A stretch of DNA of 14,123 bases, taken from an uncultured Bacteroidales bacterium. GTDB taxonomy: Bacteria > Bacteroidota > Bacteroidia > Bacteroidales > Muribaculaceae. Below, piece after piece: positions 5,992-13,214 of this stretch (positions are counted from its first letter, which is position 1; each line of letters starts with the position of its first letter). Both the position numbers and the translations under genes were made by a program. The stretch spans positions 1 through 14,123 of the forward strand of contig CASBHZ010000078.1 of the NCBI GenBank assembly GCA_949123685.1. Reading direction: 5' to 3'. Under the pieces are notes generated by a model. It was not told where the DNA came from, ran no database searches, and saw only the letters and a program-made list of their open reading frames with translations.

Positions 5992-7437
5992 CTAAATGAT
6001 TGTTTCAAGAGTCGACATCGCTCCGGAAAGGTGTATTTCTTTGCAGAAGCTAATGAAAAGGTCCACAAAACCGGGATAACATTTCAAGTCAACACCACCA
6101 AAGGCTGACAGGGAAAGGAAATCTTCCGGGGATGACGATGCTATCAATATCCTGTCTTCTTCCGTTAGCCAAGGTTCGGCAACGGTAAACTCCACACCTT
6201 TGTCATCAGTATGATATTTAAGATAGTCACGATATGATGCAATAAGATATGCCATACGCGTAAGGTCTTTATTATCACGAAGCATTTTTGCAAGATTGGG
6301 AACTATATATACAGGAAATTTAGAAACACCGTCAAAACAAAGGCGCGCAATCTGGTCACTGACAGAACGGTTTCCAAACCGCTCGATCAGTCTTCTTTTA
6401 TAGGCATCAAGATCTGTATCTCCCGGCGACGGGACATAAGGGGTAATATCCTTATCCATAAAATCCTTGACAAACTTCACGATTCTACTGTCGCGCATGG
6501 CGTCATCCACTTTTCTGTATCCAGCCAAAAAAGACGGATACGATAATAATGTGTGCGATGCGTTGAGAAGACTAAGTTTCATGTTCTCATATGCAGTCAC
6601 GTCATCTGTAAACTCCACGCCTACCTTTTCCCACTTCGGACGTCCGGCAACGAAATTATCCTCTATCACCCACTGGATATAGTCTTCACAATACACCGGA
6701 ACTTTATCATCAGTGCCGTTTTTACGGTTAAGGCGCTCCACATCGGCGGTAAGAGTAGCCGGTGTTATCCTGTCCACCATGCTGTTCGGGAAAGTAACAT
6801 TACTCTGTGCCCATACATAGAGATCATTGTCCTGCACCCTAAAGAAACTCATGAAAGCTTTTCTTGCCGTGTCTCCGTTGTGCTGAAGATTATCGCAACT
6901 TAACAATGTGACTCCACCGGCACCATTATCACGCCGGCGCCTCAACCCTTCGGCAACAAACCCGAACACAGTCCTCGGAGATTGCGGATTCTCAAGATCA
7001 TGAGCAATGTCATCACTATCAAGCATGAAGTCACCACTTTTCTTGTCTATATTATACCCCCCTTCAGTAATAGTCAAAGATATGATCTTTATATTCCCAT
7101 CCGACACTCGCGATATTACCGACTCTCGATCCTCAACCGCCCACAAAACCTCTTTCAGCGACCTTATGACCCTCGTTTCATCTTTGCCATCATATCCGCA
7201 AACCGTCAACGTATATTCCCCCGCCTGCTCCTTAAGGCACCTGTAAACCCTTTCGTCAGACGGAAGCAACATCGCCCCCACGATCCCCCACCCTTGTTGG
7301 GTTTCATCATCCCGCAGCAACTCATCCGTGTAAGCCTCTTCATGTGCACGATGGAAATTACCTACACCGAAATGCAGGATACCGGCGTCAACCTTATCCC
7401 GGTTATAACCGCATATATCAACATTAGCAATTTTCAT
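5992..7437 (-). CDS. Long-chain mannitol/fructuronate dehydrogenase family oxidoreductase
   Basis: This 481-residue NAD(P)-dependent polyol or sugar-acid dehydrogenase belongs to the family of mannitol 2-dehydrogenase, UxuB and UxaB (usual length about 480-495, so full length). I chose ATG 7437 (MKIANVDIC) because the longer frame begins with GTG at 7458. The Rossmann motif GVGNFHRAH is at 24-32. Family blocks follow: TEGGYN (124-129), SCDN (180-183), FPNSMVDRITP (from 216) and WVIEDNFVAGRP. The catalytic set is in MKLSLLNASH, with Lys287, Asn292 and His295. TEGGYN and NASH point to the mannitol or arabinitol side, while parts recall fructuronate reductase, so the substrate is left open. It is the last gene of a minus-strand set behind an MFS transporter and a thioredoxin-like lipoprotein, which suggests catabolism of an imported polyol or hexuronate. 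Confidence 0.85.
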   Translation of the reverse strand: MKIANVDICGYNRDKVDAGILHFGVGNFHRAHEEAYTDELLRDDETQQGWGIVGAMLLPSDERVYRCLKEQAGEYTLTVCGYDGKDETRVIRSLKEVLWAVEDRESVISRVSDGNIKIISLTITEGGYNIDKKSGDFMLDSDDIAHDLENPQSPRTVFGFVAEGLRRRRDNGAGGVTLLSCDNLQHNGDTARKAFMSFFRVQDNDLYVWAQSNVTFPNSMVDRITPATLTADVERLNRKNGTDDKVPVYCEDYIQWVIEDNFVAGRPKWEKVGVEFTDDVTAYENMKLSLLNASHTLLSYPSFLAGYRKVDDAMRDSRIVKFVKDFMDKDITPYVPSPGDTDLDAYKRRLIERFGNRSVSDQIARLCFDGVSKFPVYIVPNLAKMLRDNKDLTRMAYLIASYRDYLKYHTDDKGVEFTVAEPWLTEEDRILIASSSPEDFLSLSAFGGVDLKCYPGFVDLFISFCKEIHLSGAMSTLETII

Positions 7438-7462
7438 ATATTTATGGATTAAGAACACTATG

Positions 7463-7480
7463 GTTATATTGCAATATAAC
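7463..7480. promoter_or_regulatory. Perfect 18-bp palindrome GTTATATTGCAATATAAC
   Basis: The palindrome begins 3 nt after the thioredoxin-like gene's stop on the minus strand and ends 25 nt before the dehydrogenase start. It is fully self-complementary with no spacer, as in a dimeric repressor operator. It could instead act as an RNA hairpin between the two genes. Confidence 0.5.
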
Positions 7481-7483
7481 TAT

Positions 7484-7945
7484 TTATAATACTCTCGTTA
7501 TCACAAGATTTGGATCCGCTTCATACAAACGGGGAATACCGGACGAGGCAAAAAGATTATACACCCTGCGGTCTGATTGCGCGGAATAAGGCATAGTAAA
7601 GTCGTTGTCTTCCCAATATTTTCTGACCGAGGCATCCCCCTCTTCACGCGATATGCAAATAAACTTCACGGGATGATCCTGCGTCATGCATGATTCATAA
7701 TACTTTTGCATATCCGGGAGCTCTCGCCTACAATCCTGACAGGAAGTATTGAAAAACACTATGACGCTGTATTGCCCTTTCAAAGATTCTGCAGTAACGA
7801 CATCCCCGTTATTCAATGTCACTTCAAAATCAGGCAACCTGTCACCCACTTGAAGAGACCACACCGGCTCTTCCTTTTCATTGACACATCCTGCGACAGC
7901 AATTAAAAGAAACAATAAACACAACTGACTTATAATCCTTTTCAT
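7484..7945 (-). CDS. TlpA-like thioredoxin-fold lipoprotein
   Basis: This 153-residue envelope protein has a signal peptide ending in lipobox VAGC, with the acylated Cys at residue 20. The mature part starts like TlpA/AhpC-TSA thiol oxidoreductases (VGDRLPDFEVTLNNGDVV) and has the active site FNTSCQDCRRELP with Cys69 and Cys72, and the cis-proline loop SGIPRLY with Pro138. This indicates disulfide reductase or exchange activity on the periplasmic face. The protein stops at ITRVL, about 15 residues after the cis-Pro, so the last strand and helix common in TlpA proteins are short or missing; that comparison is from memory. It sits between a sugar transporter (62-nt gap) and a polyol dehydrogenase (46-nt gap), an unusual place for such a protein. 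Whether it serves that pathway is unknown. Confidence 0.8.
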   Translation of the reverse strand: MKRIISQLCLLFLLIAVAGCVNEKEEPVWSLQVGDRLPDFEVTLNNGDVVTAESLKGQYSVIVFFNTSCQDCRRELPDMQKYYESCMTQDHPVKFICISREEGDASVRKYWEDNDFTMPYSAQSDRRVYNLFASSGIPRLYEADPNLVITRVL

Positions 7946-8007
7946 AATAATATAACTTCAATACTTACTTAAGAACGTAAATCTCATAATAAACTTATCT
8001 ACGCTTC

Positions 8008-9288
8008 TCAATCCGGGACAGCCGGTTTCACAAGCTTGAGCAACACAATGGTTGCAACAGGATGAAGCACCCCCATGCAATAGAAAAGGTATTCGCCCAT
8101 CGTCGACATCAATGATCCGACCACAAGATTGAAAAAGGCTGCGCCAACAGCACCCGCCCCGCATGCAATACCAGCTACGGTAGCCACATTCTTGACCGGA
8201 AAAGTTTCCGCTATCACCACCCCGATATTATAAAGCCACACAAGACACATGAATGCCACGATTGCAAAAACCGCAGTGATCAAGCCAAGCCGCACACTGA
8301 AAGACACGACATCCCACCGACTGAGGATTGGGACCAACGCTATCACGGGAGCCAGACATGCAGAAATGCTCATAACTACCTTGCGCGACTTCAATGCATT
8401 CCAACCTCTGCCCACAAGTTTATCGGAATATGCAGATGCCAACACACCGCATGTAGCACCTACAAGAAACGGGATGCCGCCGATATACTGTATCATATCA
8501 AGGGTTTCCTGTGTCCCCATGCCCTGCTCCACACCAAGGTTGCGTAAAAAACCGGGAAGCCAGAAATTAATAAAATACCATACGGGATCACTCACCAGGC
8601 GGATCAATAAAACTCCCCACAAGGCACTCGTGCCGAATAAGGCAAGAATAGAAAACGGCTTCCGGTCTTCCAATGTGGCTCCTTTTGTCTCATCAAGAGT
8701 CATGGCAAGAAATTCAGGTTTGGGTCGGCAATATACCAGCCACCAAAGACCCGCGATCACGAGACCTGCCACACCGGCAATGATAAACACGTCCTGCCAA
8801 GGGAAATAACGCACCATCCAGGCAACGACCAGAGGCGCAGACATTGTTCCTATAGACCCGCCCGCCTGACAGATCGAATTTGCCGTAGCCCTTGTTTTCT
8901 TCTCGAACCATAGCGTGACAGCAACCAGCTGTCCTGTAAATATCGTAGGCTCTGCAAGCCCGAGGATTCCACGGAACATTGCGAACTGATATACATCCTG
9001 CGACAGACCTCCACCAATGCATGCAAGCGACCAAGCGGCGATACCGCCGAACATCACAGGCTTGGGACCGAACTTGTCCACAAGAATACCCGACACGGGA
9101 TACATTATAGCATAACATATAAGGAACACATTGAGTATCCATGCAAATTCTATATCGCCGATATTGAAATGTCCCAATATTTCCAGCTTAAGGATTGACA
9201 AGAGTTGTCGGTCGAGATAATTGCAGACGATAGCTATCACCATAGTGGCAACTATAAGCCATCTTCTATAATACGGATTCTGAAACAT
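8008..9288 (-). CDS. MFS sugar / sugar-acid transporter (anion:cation symporter-like)
   Basis: This 426-residue integral membrane protein has about twelve hydrophobic segments. The first helix ends in NYLDRQ (23-28), typical of hexuronate/glucarate-type MFS transporters. The loop 2-3 signature SGILVDKFGPKPVMFGG follows with Asp71. The next region (FRGILGLAEPTIFTGQ, WFEKKTRATANSICQAGGSIG) parallels the conserved R-x-LG-E and WF-ERA-A blocks of the ACS subfamily. A central hydrophilic loop follows helix 6. The start at 9288 is the first ATG before the hydrophobic core. It is the first gene of the minus-strand set with the thioredoxin-like lipoprotein and the polyol/uronate dehydrogenase, so it probably brings in that enzyme's substrate. 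The exact sugar cannot be read from sequence. A divergent phosphoesterase gene begins 252 nt away. Confidence 0.85.
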   Translation of the reverse strand: MFQNPYYRRWLIVATMVIAIVCNYLDRQLLSILKLEILGHFNIGDIEFAWILNVFLICYAIMYPVSGILVDKFGPKPVMFGGIAAWSLACIGGGLSQDVYQFAMFRGILGLAEPTIFTGQLVAVTLWFEKKTRATANSICQAGGSIGTMSAPLVVAWMVRYFPWQDVFIIAGVAGLVIAGLWWLVYCRPKPEFLAMTLDETKGATLEDRKPFSILALFGTSALWGVLLIRLVSDPVWYFINFWLPGFLRNLGVEQGMGTQETLDMIQYIGGIPFLVGATCGVLASAYSDKLVGRGWNALKSRKVVMSISACLAPVIALVPILSRWDVVSFSVRLGLITAVFAIVAFMCLVWLYNIGVVIAETFPVKNVATVAGIACGAGAVGAAFFNLVVGSLMSTMGEYLFYCMGVLHPVATIVLLKLVKPAVPD

Positions 9289-9309
9289 AATTGTGAGGTA
9301 TTAGAAATT

Positions 9310-9321
9310 GTTTAAATCGTT
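9310..9321 (-). promoter_or_regulatory. Operator-like repeat, transporter side
   Basis: On the minus strand this reads AACGATTTAAAC and is an exact inverted copy of 9440-9451. It lies between the putative -7 box and the transporter ATG, where a bound repressor would block transcription. Confidence 0.45.
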
Positions 9322-9331
9322 TCATTATTCG

Positions 9332-9339
9332 CAAAATTA
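9332..9339 (-). promoter_or_regulatory. Putative -7 box of the transporter operon
   Basis: On the minus strand 9339-9332 reads TAATTTTG, matching TAnnTTTG. No clear -33 box is found at the usual distance. The leader would be roughly 35-40 nt. Confidence 0.4.
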
Positions 9340-9439
9340 TAAAATATCCCATAAAGTATCTTTATCACGAACACTCAAAAAACAAACATGCCCTTTTCAG
9401 TAATTATTTAATTATGCACACAACACACATTTGAAATAC

Positions 9440-9451
9440 AACGATTTAAAC
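9440..9451 (+). promoter_or_regulatory. Operator-like repeat, phosphoesterase side
   Basis: AACGATTTAAAC is the second copy of the inverted 12-mer, 88 nt upstream of the phosphoesterase ATG and reading in that gene's direction. I could not find a convincing promoter for the phosphoesterase in the 251-nt spacer. Confidence 0.45.
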
Positions 9452-9539
9452 CCAACATATATATGTAAGATTATATAAAAGACCAAAGTTTATGAAGCCT
9501 TTGACACCAAGATATTGATTCATTTCTTAATTTTACTTC

Positions 9540-11267
9540 ATGAAACGAATAAATCTCATATTATCTACAATCGGCATATTATCTGCAATCATTATAGGCA
9601 CAGCCTTGGCTGACGCCCAGACCACCTTCCTGTCAAAGCTGCATTTTAAACATAAGAAAGAAGCGAACATAGGCGGCATCGTGGAATGTGAAGGCAAGCC
9701 GGTCAAGGGAGTTGCCGTTTCCGACGGATATGACATAGCAATCACCGACAAAAACGGCGCATATTATTTGAAATCCGAAAAAAAGAACCCGCAGGTATTC
9801 ATAATCATCCCGTCCGGTTACATGGCGTGGCAAGAAGATCTCGTTCCTCAATTCTGGGCAGAACTCCATTCTCCTGCAACCACATTCGAAAGACACGATT
9901 TCCTGTTGAAAAAGACAAATGATTCCAATTACGGGTTGATAGTCACAACCGACATCCACTTTCACGGAAAACGGAATGACGAAAAGACTTTCAAACAATA
10001 TATGGAGGTAATCAGACGCGAAGCTGACAATATAAAGAAACGAGAAATACCGATATATTCAATTGGACTTGGTGACATCAGTCATGATATACATTGGTAT
10101 GAGACCGGTGTAGACATAGAGCGCACAAGAGAAATACTTAATGAAAACAACTGGCCCGCCCCTTTCTTTAATATAATGGGAAATCATGACAATGACGGTG
10201 CCGTCTGTGCGGGAGACTCAACCGACTTCCTGTCGGCAAGGAGATATATGAAAACCTACGGACCACGATATTATTCAATGAATATCGGGAGCATTCATTT
10301 CGTAATGCTTGACAATATCGCGTATTATAACTCTCCTTCAAATAGCCAACAATACGAAAAAATGAGTGGCAAAAGAAATTATAAGTCCATGTTTACAACA
10401 GAACAACTTGAATGGCTAAGAAAAGACCTCTCAACGGTCAGCCATGACACACCCATCATTATTGCAATGCATAGCCCCGTGCATCTATATAAAAAAGCAT
10501 CAACAGAAGTCTTACTAAACGCTGATAAAAACACATCCATGATACTGAAAGAGATTGTGAAACCATTCAAGAAGGTTCATTTCATCTCAGGGCATACTCA
10601 TAAAAACGGCATAACGAGAGTTAATAATGGAGGCAACCAACTTATAGACCACAACCTTGTCAGCACATGTGGAAACATTTGGTGGAACAGCCCTTTCTGC
10701 CACCCCAACATCGGGCATGACGGGAGCCCCGCAGGTTTCGACATATATGAAATCGCAGGAGACAATATATCTTGGCGATTCGTGCCATACGATTACGAAG
10801 CTTCACAACAATTCAAGGTCTGGGACGTAAACTCACTGAAAAAACATTTCTCAACAGATCCTGAAGCACTGACGTTACAACGCCATTTCCCTGAATGGGG
10901 AAACTACGGAAACCTGCCAGACAATTCGGTTCTCCTACAGGTATGGCAATGGGATCCGGAAGGAAAACTTTCCGCAAAAGAAAACGGAAAAGACCTTAAG
11001 ATAGAAATGGTCTATGAGGTACATCCGGATTATTACAGATACAACGCCATTCAAAAAGCTGTCTGGACGGGAGACTACAAGAAAGCGCTATCTAAACCCA
11101 AACGCGCACGCATGTTCCTCATAACCGGCTGCACCCCGAAATCTCCAATAGAAATAGTCTACACCGATGCCTTCGGTCGCAAAGACCGACAGTCAAAAAC
11201 CGTAATCGGTAATTTTGTATCGACAATAACAGGAAAAGTTAAATCGACAAGATTAAACAAAAAATAA
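9540..11267 (+). CDS. Exported calcineurin-type metallophosphoesterase
   Basis: This 575-residue protein has an N-terminal signal peptide (hydrophobic to about residue 24, ADAQ cleavage-like). Residues about 43-125 form a carboxypeptidase-regulatory/Ig-like domain (GGIVECEGKPVKGVAVSDG). The metallophosphoesterase core carries all the expected metal and catalytic motifs: Asp138 and His140 in TTDIHFH, Asp179 in LGDISHD, Asn215 and His216 in MGNHDND, His311 in AMHSP, and His352 and His354 in SGHTHKN. A C-terminal beta domain (about 400-555) includes WDPEGKL and ends in a basic tail. This N-, core and C-domain layout is common in Bacteroidetes secreted phosphoesterases; the natural substrate (phosphodiester or phosphomonoester) is not evident. 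It is divergent from the transporter operon and shares a 12-bp repeat with it, which hints at joint control. The stop lies inside a hairpin arm. Confidence 0.9.
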   Translation: MKRINLILSTIGILSAIIIGTALADAQTTFLSKLHFKHKKEANIGGIVECEGKPVKGVAVSDGYDIAITDKNGAYYLKSEKKNPQVFIIIPSGYMAWQEDLVPQFWAELHSPATTFERHDFLLKKTNDSNYGLIVTTDIHFHGKRNDEKTFKQYMEVIRREADNIKKREIPIYSIGLGDISHDIHWYETGVDIERTREILNENNWPAPFFNIMGNHDNDGAVCAGDSTDFLSARRYMKTYGPRYYSMNIGSIHFVMLDNIAYYNSPSNSQQYEKMSGKRNYKSMFTTEQLEWLRKDLSTVSHDTPIIIAMHSPVHLYKKASTEVLLNADKNTSMILKEIVKPFKKVHFISGHTHKNGITRVNNGGNQLIDHNLVSTCGNIWWNSPFCHPNIGHDGSPAGFDIYEIAGDNISWRFVPYDYEASQQFKVWDVNSLKKHFSTDPEALTLQRHFPEWGNYGNLPDNSVLLQVWQWDPEGKLSAKENGKDLKIEMVYEVHPDYYRYNAIQKAVWTGDYKKALSKPKRARMFLITGCTPKSPIEIVYTDAFGRKDRQSKTVIGNFVSTITGKVKSTRLNKK

Positions 11268-11313
11268 CATCGTAAATTTGAAGTTGCAACACATTCAAAA
11301 AATACGATGTTAT
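11264..11313 (+). repeat. Inverted repeat covering the phosphoesterase stop and a transposase start
   Basis: ATAACATCGTA (11264-11274) and TACGATGTTAT (11303-11313) are perfect 11-bp arms around 28 nt. The left arm contains the phosphoesterase stop codon and the right arm ends in the ATG of the IstA-like fragment. Insertion sequences often use such a hairpin to hide the transposase start from read-through transcripts; applied here this is inference. Confidence 0.5.
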
Positions 11314-11440
11314 GACCGAAACTTCCAAAATCAAGAAGTATCTGATGTGGTACAAAGTTACAGAATTACTTTCAAAAAAGTACCGTGTGAGCCAGATTTC
11401 TCGTATGTTGGGACTTCACAGGCAGACAGCGCAGGTTTGA
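11312..11440 (+). pseudogene. Truncated IstA-like (IS21 family) transposase N-terminus
   Basis: A 42-codon frame from ATG 11312 encodes KKYLMWYKVTELLSKKYRVS and then QISRMLGLHRQTAQV before TGA. This is a helix-turn-helix of the type that opens IS21-family IstA proteins (normally about 400-500 residues or more, ending the HTH with QTVxKY). The frame stops exactly where a long hairpin begins, so the element was cut or rearranged there. No IstB-like ATPase gene follows. The family call rests on the HTH pattern alone; another HTH transposase or a regulator fragment is possible. Confidence 0.5.
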
Positions 11441-11482
11441 AGATTCCAAATCGAAGTGCAAAACTTTGATTTGGAATCTTCA
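11438..11482. repeat. 20-bp hairpin at the transposase breakpoint
   Basis: TGAAGATTCCAAATC (11438-11452) pairs perfectly with 11468-11482, and after one G-T pair AAGT/ACTT adds four more pairs around loop GCAAA. It starts with the stop codon of the truncated transposase. No U-run follows on either strand, so an ordinary terminator is unlikely. Confidence 0.6.
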
Positions 11483-11592
11483 GAATTAAATTAGCATTTC
11501 CACACCCTTAGCATTTTATTTCTACAACTATACGATATAAATTGGATGCGAACCTACATCAAATAAAGATTTCCTTTTACATATTATTTTTC

Positions 11593-11778
11593 TAAGTAAG
11601 TAAGAAAAATTAATGCACATATAAAACGCTGTTATTTTTGAGATGTTTTTGCCGCGTAATGAAGGAGCATATAGGCATATGCGACTGAATTACAAGGCAA
11701 AAACAGCCAAAAAGAACAAGTTTTATAGTGCAAGATTTCATTACTTACATATATCGGTTAATTTTTATTACTTACTTA
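11593..11778. repeat. Long imperfect palindrome with repeated ends (fold-back element)
   Basis: Three arm pairs share one exact centre at 11674.5: TGTTTTTGCC/GGCAAAAACA (11644-11653, 11696-11705), GTAAT/ATTAC (11656-11660, 11689-11693) and GCATAT/ATATGC (11667-11672, 11677-11682). Pairing goes on outward with single-base bulges: GTTATTTTTG with CAAAAAGAAC, TATAAAA with TTTTATA, TGCAC with GTGCA, and GTAAG repeats with ATTACTTAC at 11740. A second copy of the outer end at 11758-11778 matches the left end 11593-11613 as a 21-bp inverted repeat with one mismatch. It contains no gene. It may be a MITE-like relic or a structured RNA. Confidence 0.6.
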
Positions 11779-11796
11779 TCAATTAATTTCACCTTT

Positions 11797-11841
11797 CAAA
11801 AATATTATGCTTCACAAACATTATGTTCGCGAAGCATAATA
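11797..11841 (-). terminator. Intrinsic terminator of the hipBA operon
   Basis: On the minus strand TATTATGCTTC (11841-11831) pairs with GAAGCATAATA (11813-11803), followed directly by TTTTTG (11802-11797). The 11-bp stem plus T-run lies about 115 nt after the hipA stop. The 17-nt loop repeats part of the arm, so an alternative hairpin is possible. Confidence 0.6.
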
Positions 11842-11900
11842 AAAATCCAGCCCCTTTTATTCTTCAATAACGTGTAAATCACTGTTATAACTTGTTTTGT

Positions 11901-11940
11901 TTGGTAATTTGGCGCATTTTCGCTTGGTAATTTGGCACAT
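11901..11940. mobile_element. Possible IS21-type element end (two-copy 17-bp repeat)
   Basis: TTGGTAATTTGGCGCAT (11901-11917) and TTGGTAATTTGGCACAT (11924-11940) are 23 nt apart and differ at one base. Read on the minus strand the outer copy begins TGTGCCAAATTACC, and TGT followed by a repeated inner block is the typical build of IS21-family ends. It lies 14 nt from the hipA stop. The matching other end was not found, so this is a relic or a chance repeat. Confidence 0.4.
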
Positions 11941-11954
11941 AGAAACAGTTATTC

Positions 11955-13211
11955 CTACTTACATCGTTCATCCAGTACTCCGGCGAACATATCCATTTCT
12001 CGCTTAGAAATACCTAATCGTGTTGCCAATTCGCGCCATCCTTTTACGGCTTCAATTACCTCTAAAATGATCGTCTCTGCTGTTTTCCGGTTAAGCATAT
12101 AATCTTCGCAAGCATCAAGCAAAATACCCAGTTCTGCCTTATTAGAAGTTGATGAGACAAGCAGATTTTGATACTCACTCAGAGTGGGATTCATATCGTA
12201 TGCAGGAGAGAGCTTCCAACCTTTTGCAATCAAAAGAAAACCGTGATTGCGGAAATGGTCGTCGCTATTACCGATACAAATATTGAAAGCTACGCGGCGA
12301 TAGAGTTCCTGGAGATTGTCTTCTACATTCGTACAATTCTGGATTATGAAGTCAACTATATCCAAATAGCCGTGTCCAGTAGTTGCATTATCTCCATCAC
12401 TCAACCCCAACAAGGTCATTGCGGATGCAAAATGAATACGTTTGCTATCGTTTGTTCTATCGAAACGTTGTGACAGCAATGTATGATATTTTTCTCCTGT
12501 TGCCAGCACTTTGGTTTTTGATGCGTTTATCCCTGCTTTTGTGGCAAGCAAATGACTGAAATGCTCCCAAAGTCCAACATCATAGTCATCCTTACGAGAC
12601 GGGAACTTAGCAACATAAAGAGTTTTGTCCGTGTCTGTCACATTCGCTTTAGGTCTTGCACCTCCCAACGATGTTCCCAGTTGCACAAGTTGTGCAATCC
12701 ATTTCCTATCAGGGAGCATATTGTTTTCTTCACATTTCTCTATCTCGGCACTGGCTACAATCAGTTCCCGAATATCCGTCAAAGGTGGAATTTTCAACGA
12801 TTCACTCACATTGATAAATTCGCCATCGAGGTCTTCCTTGAAACGGAATCCACCCATTCGGGAGAAATCATCAATACCAGTCAAGAAATCGAAGGATGAC
12901 AATCTCCGTACTGGTCGTTTTTCTTCCGCAGCTGCAATTTGCTCACGACGCAACAACAAAGTACGTCCCCAACGATCCGGCAAAGCATCAGAAAAGCATC
13001 CAAATATATCCTTGTACGGTTGTGTATATTGTTGTCCCGGATAATTATTCAGGTCGTCACTCAAAAACAGATCGCAGTGCTGCCTTAACCATTCATTATT
13101 GAACGTAAAACTATAGCTGTCCGCACCACGAAGAGACTCATAGCTTAGTTCGCCAATGAGTTCCATTTCTTTGAGCCAATCGAAATCGGCATATACATAC
13201 AACTTTTTCAT
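11955..13211 (-). CDS. hipA: HipA-family serine/threonine kinase toxin
   Basis: This 418-residue protein is of usual HipA length (about 410-440). The N-terminal part (to about 125) is the HipA_N-like subdomain, including PYKDIFGCFSDALPDRWGR. The glycine-rich loop GTSLGGARPKANV is at 179-191 and contains the Ser181 that stands where HipA kinases autophosphorylate. Lys202 in LYVAKFPS is the ATP-binding lysine, and SQRFDR is at 247-252. The catalytic loop NSDDHFRNHGF gives Asp317 and Asn322, and Asp339 in SPAYDMNP is the metal-binding aspartate. All key residues are present, so the kinase should be active. In Escherichia coli HipA phosphorylates glutamyl-tRNA synthetase and induces persistence; the target of this variant is unknown. 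It is encoded 3 nt after hipB, as in a standard antitoxin-first operon. Confidence 0.92.
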   Translation of the reverse strand: MKKLYVYADFDWLKEMELIGELSYESLRGADSYSFTFNNEWLRQHCDLFLSDDLNNYPGQQYTQPYKDIFGCFSDALPDRWGRTLLLRREQIAAAEEKRPVRRLSSFDFLTGIDDFSRMGGFRFKEDLDGEFINVSESLKIPPLTDIRELIVASAEIEKCEENNMLPDRKWIAQLVQLGTSLGGARPKANVTDTDKTLYVAKFPSRKDDYDVGLWEHFSHLLATKAGINASKTKVLATGEKYHTLLSQRFDRTNDSKRIHFASAMTLLGLSDGDNATTGHGYLDIVDFIIQNCTNVEDNLQELYRRVAFNICIGNSDDHFRNHGFLLIAKGWKLSPAYDMNPTLSEYQNLLVSSTSNKAELGILLDACEDYMLNRKTAETIILEVIEAVKGWRELATRLGISKREMDMFAGVLDERCK

Positions 13212-13214
13212 AGA

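Noticed and set aside
9455..9466. The 12-bp palindrome ACATATATATGT as a third operator in the divergent spacer.
   Set aside because: It is a simple alternating AT run, likely to be palindromic by composition.
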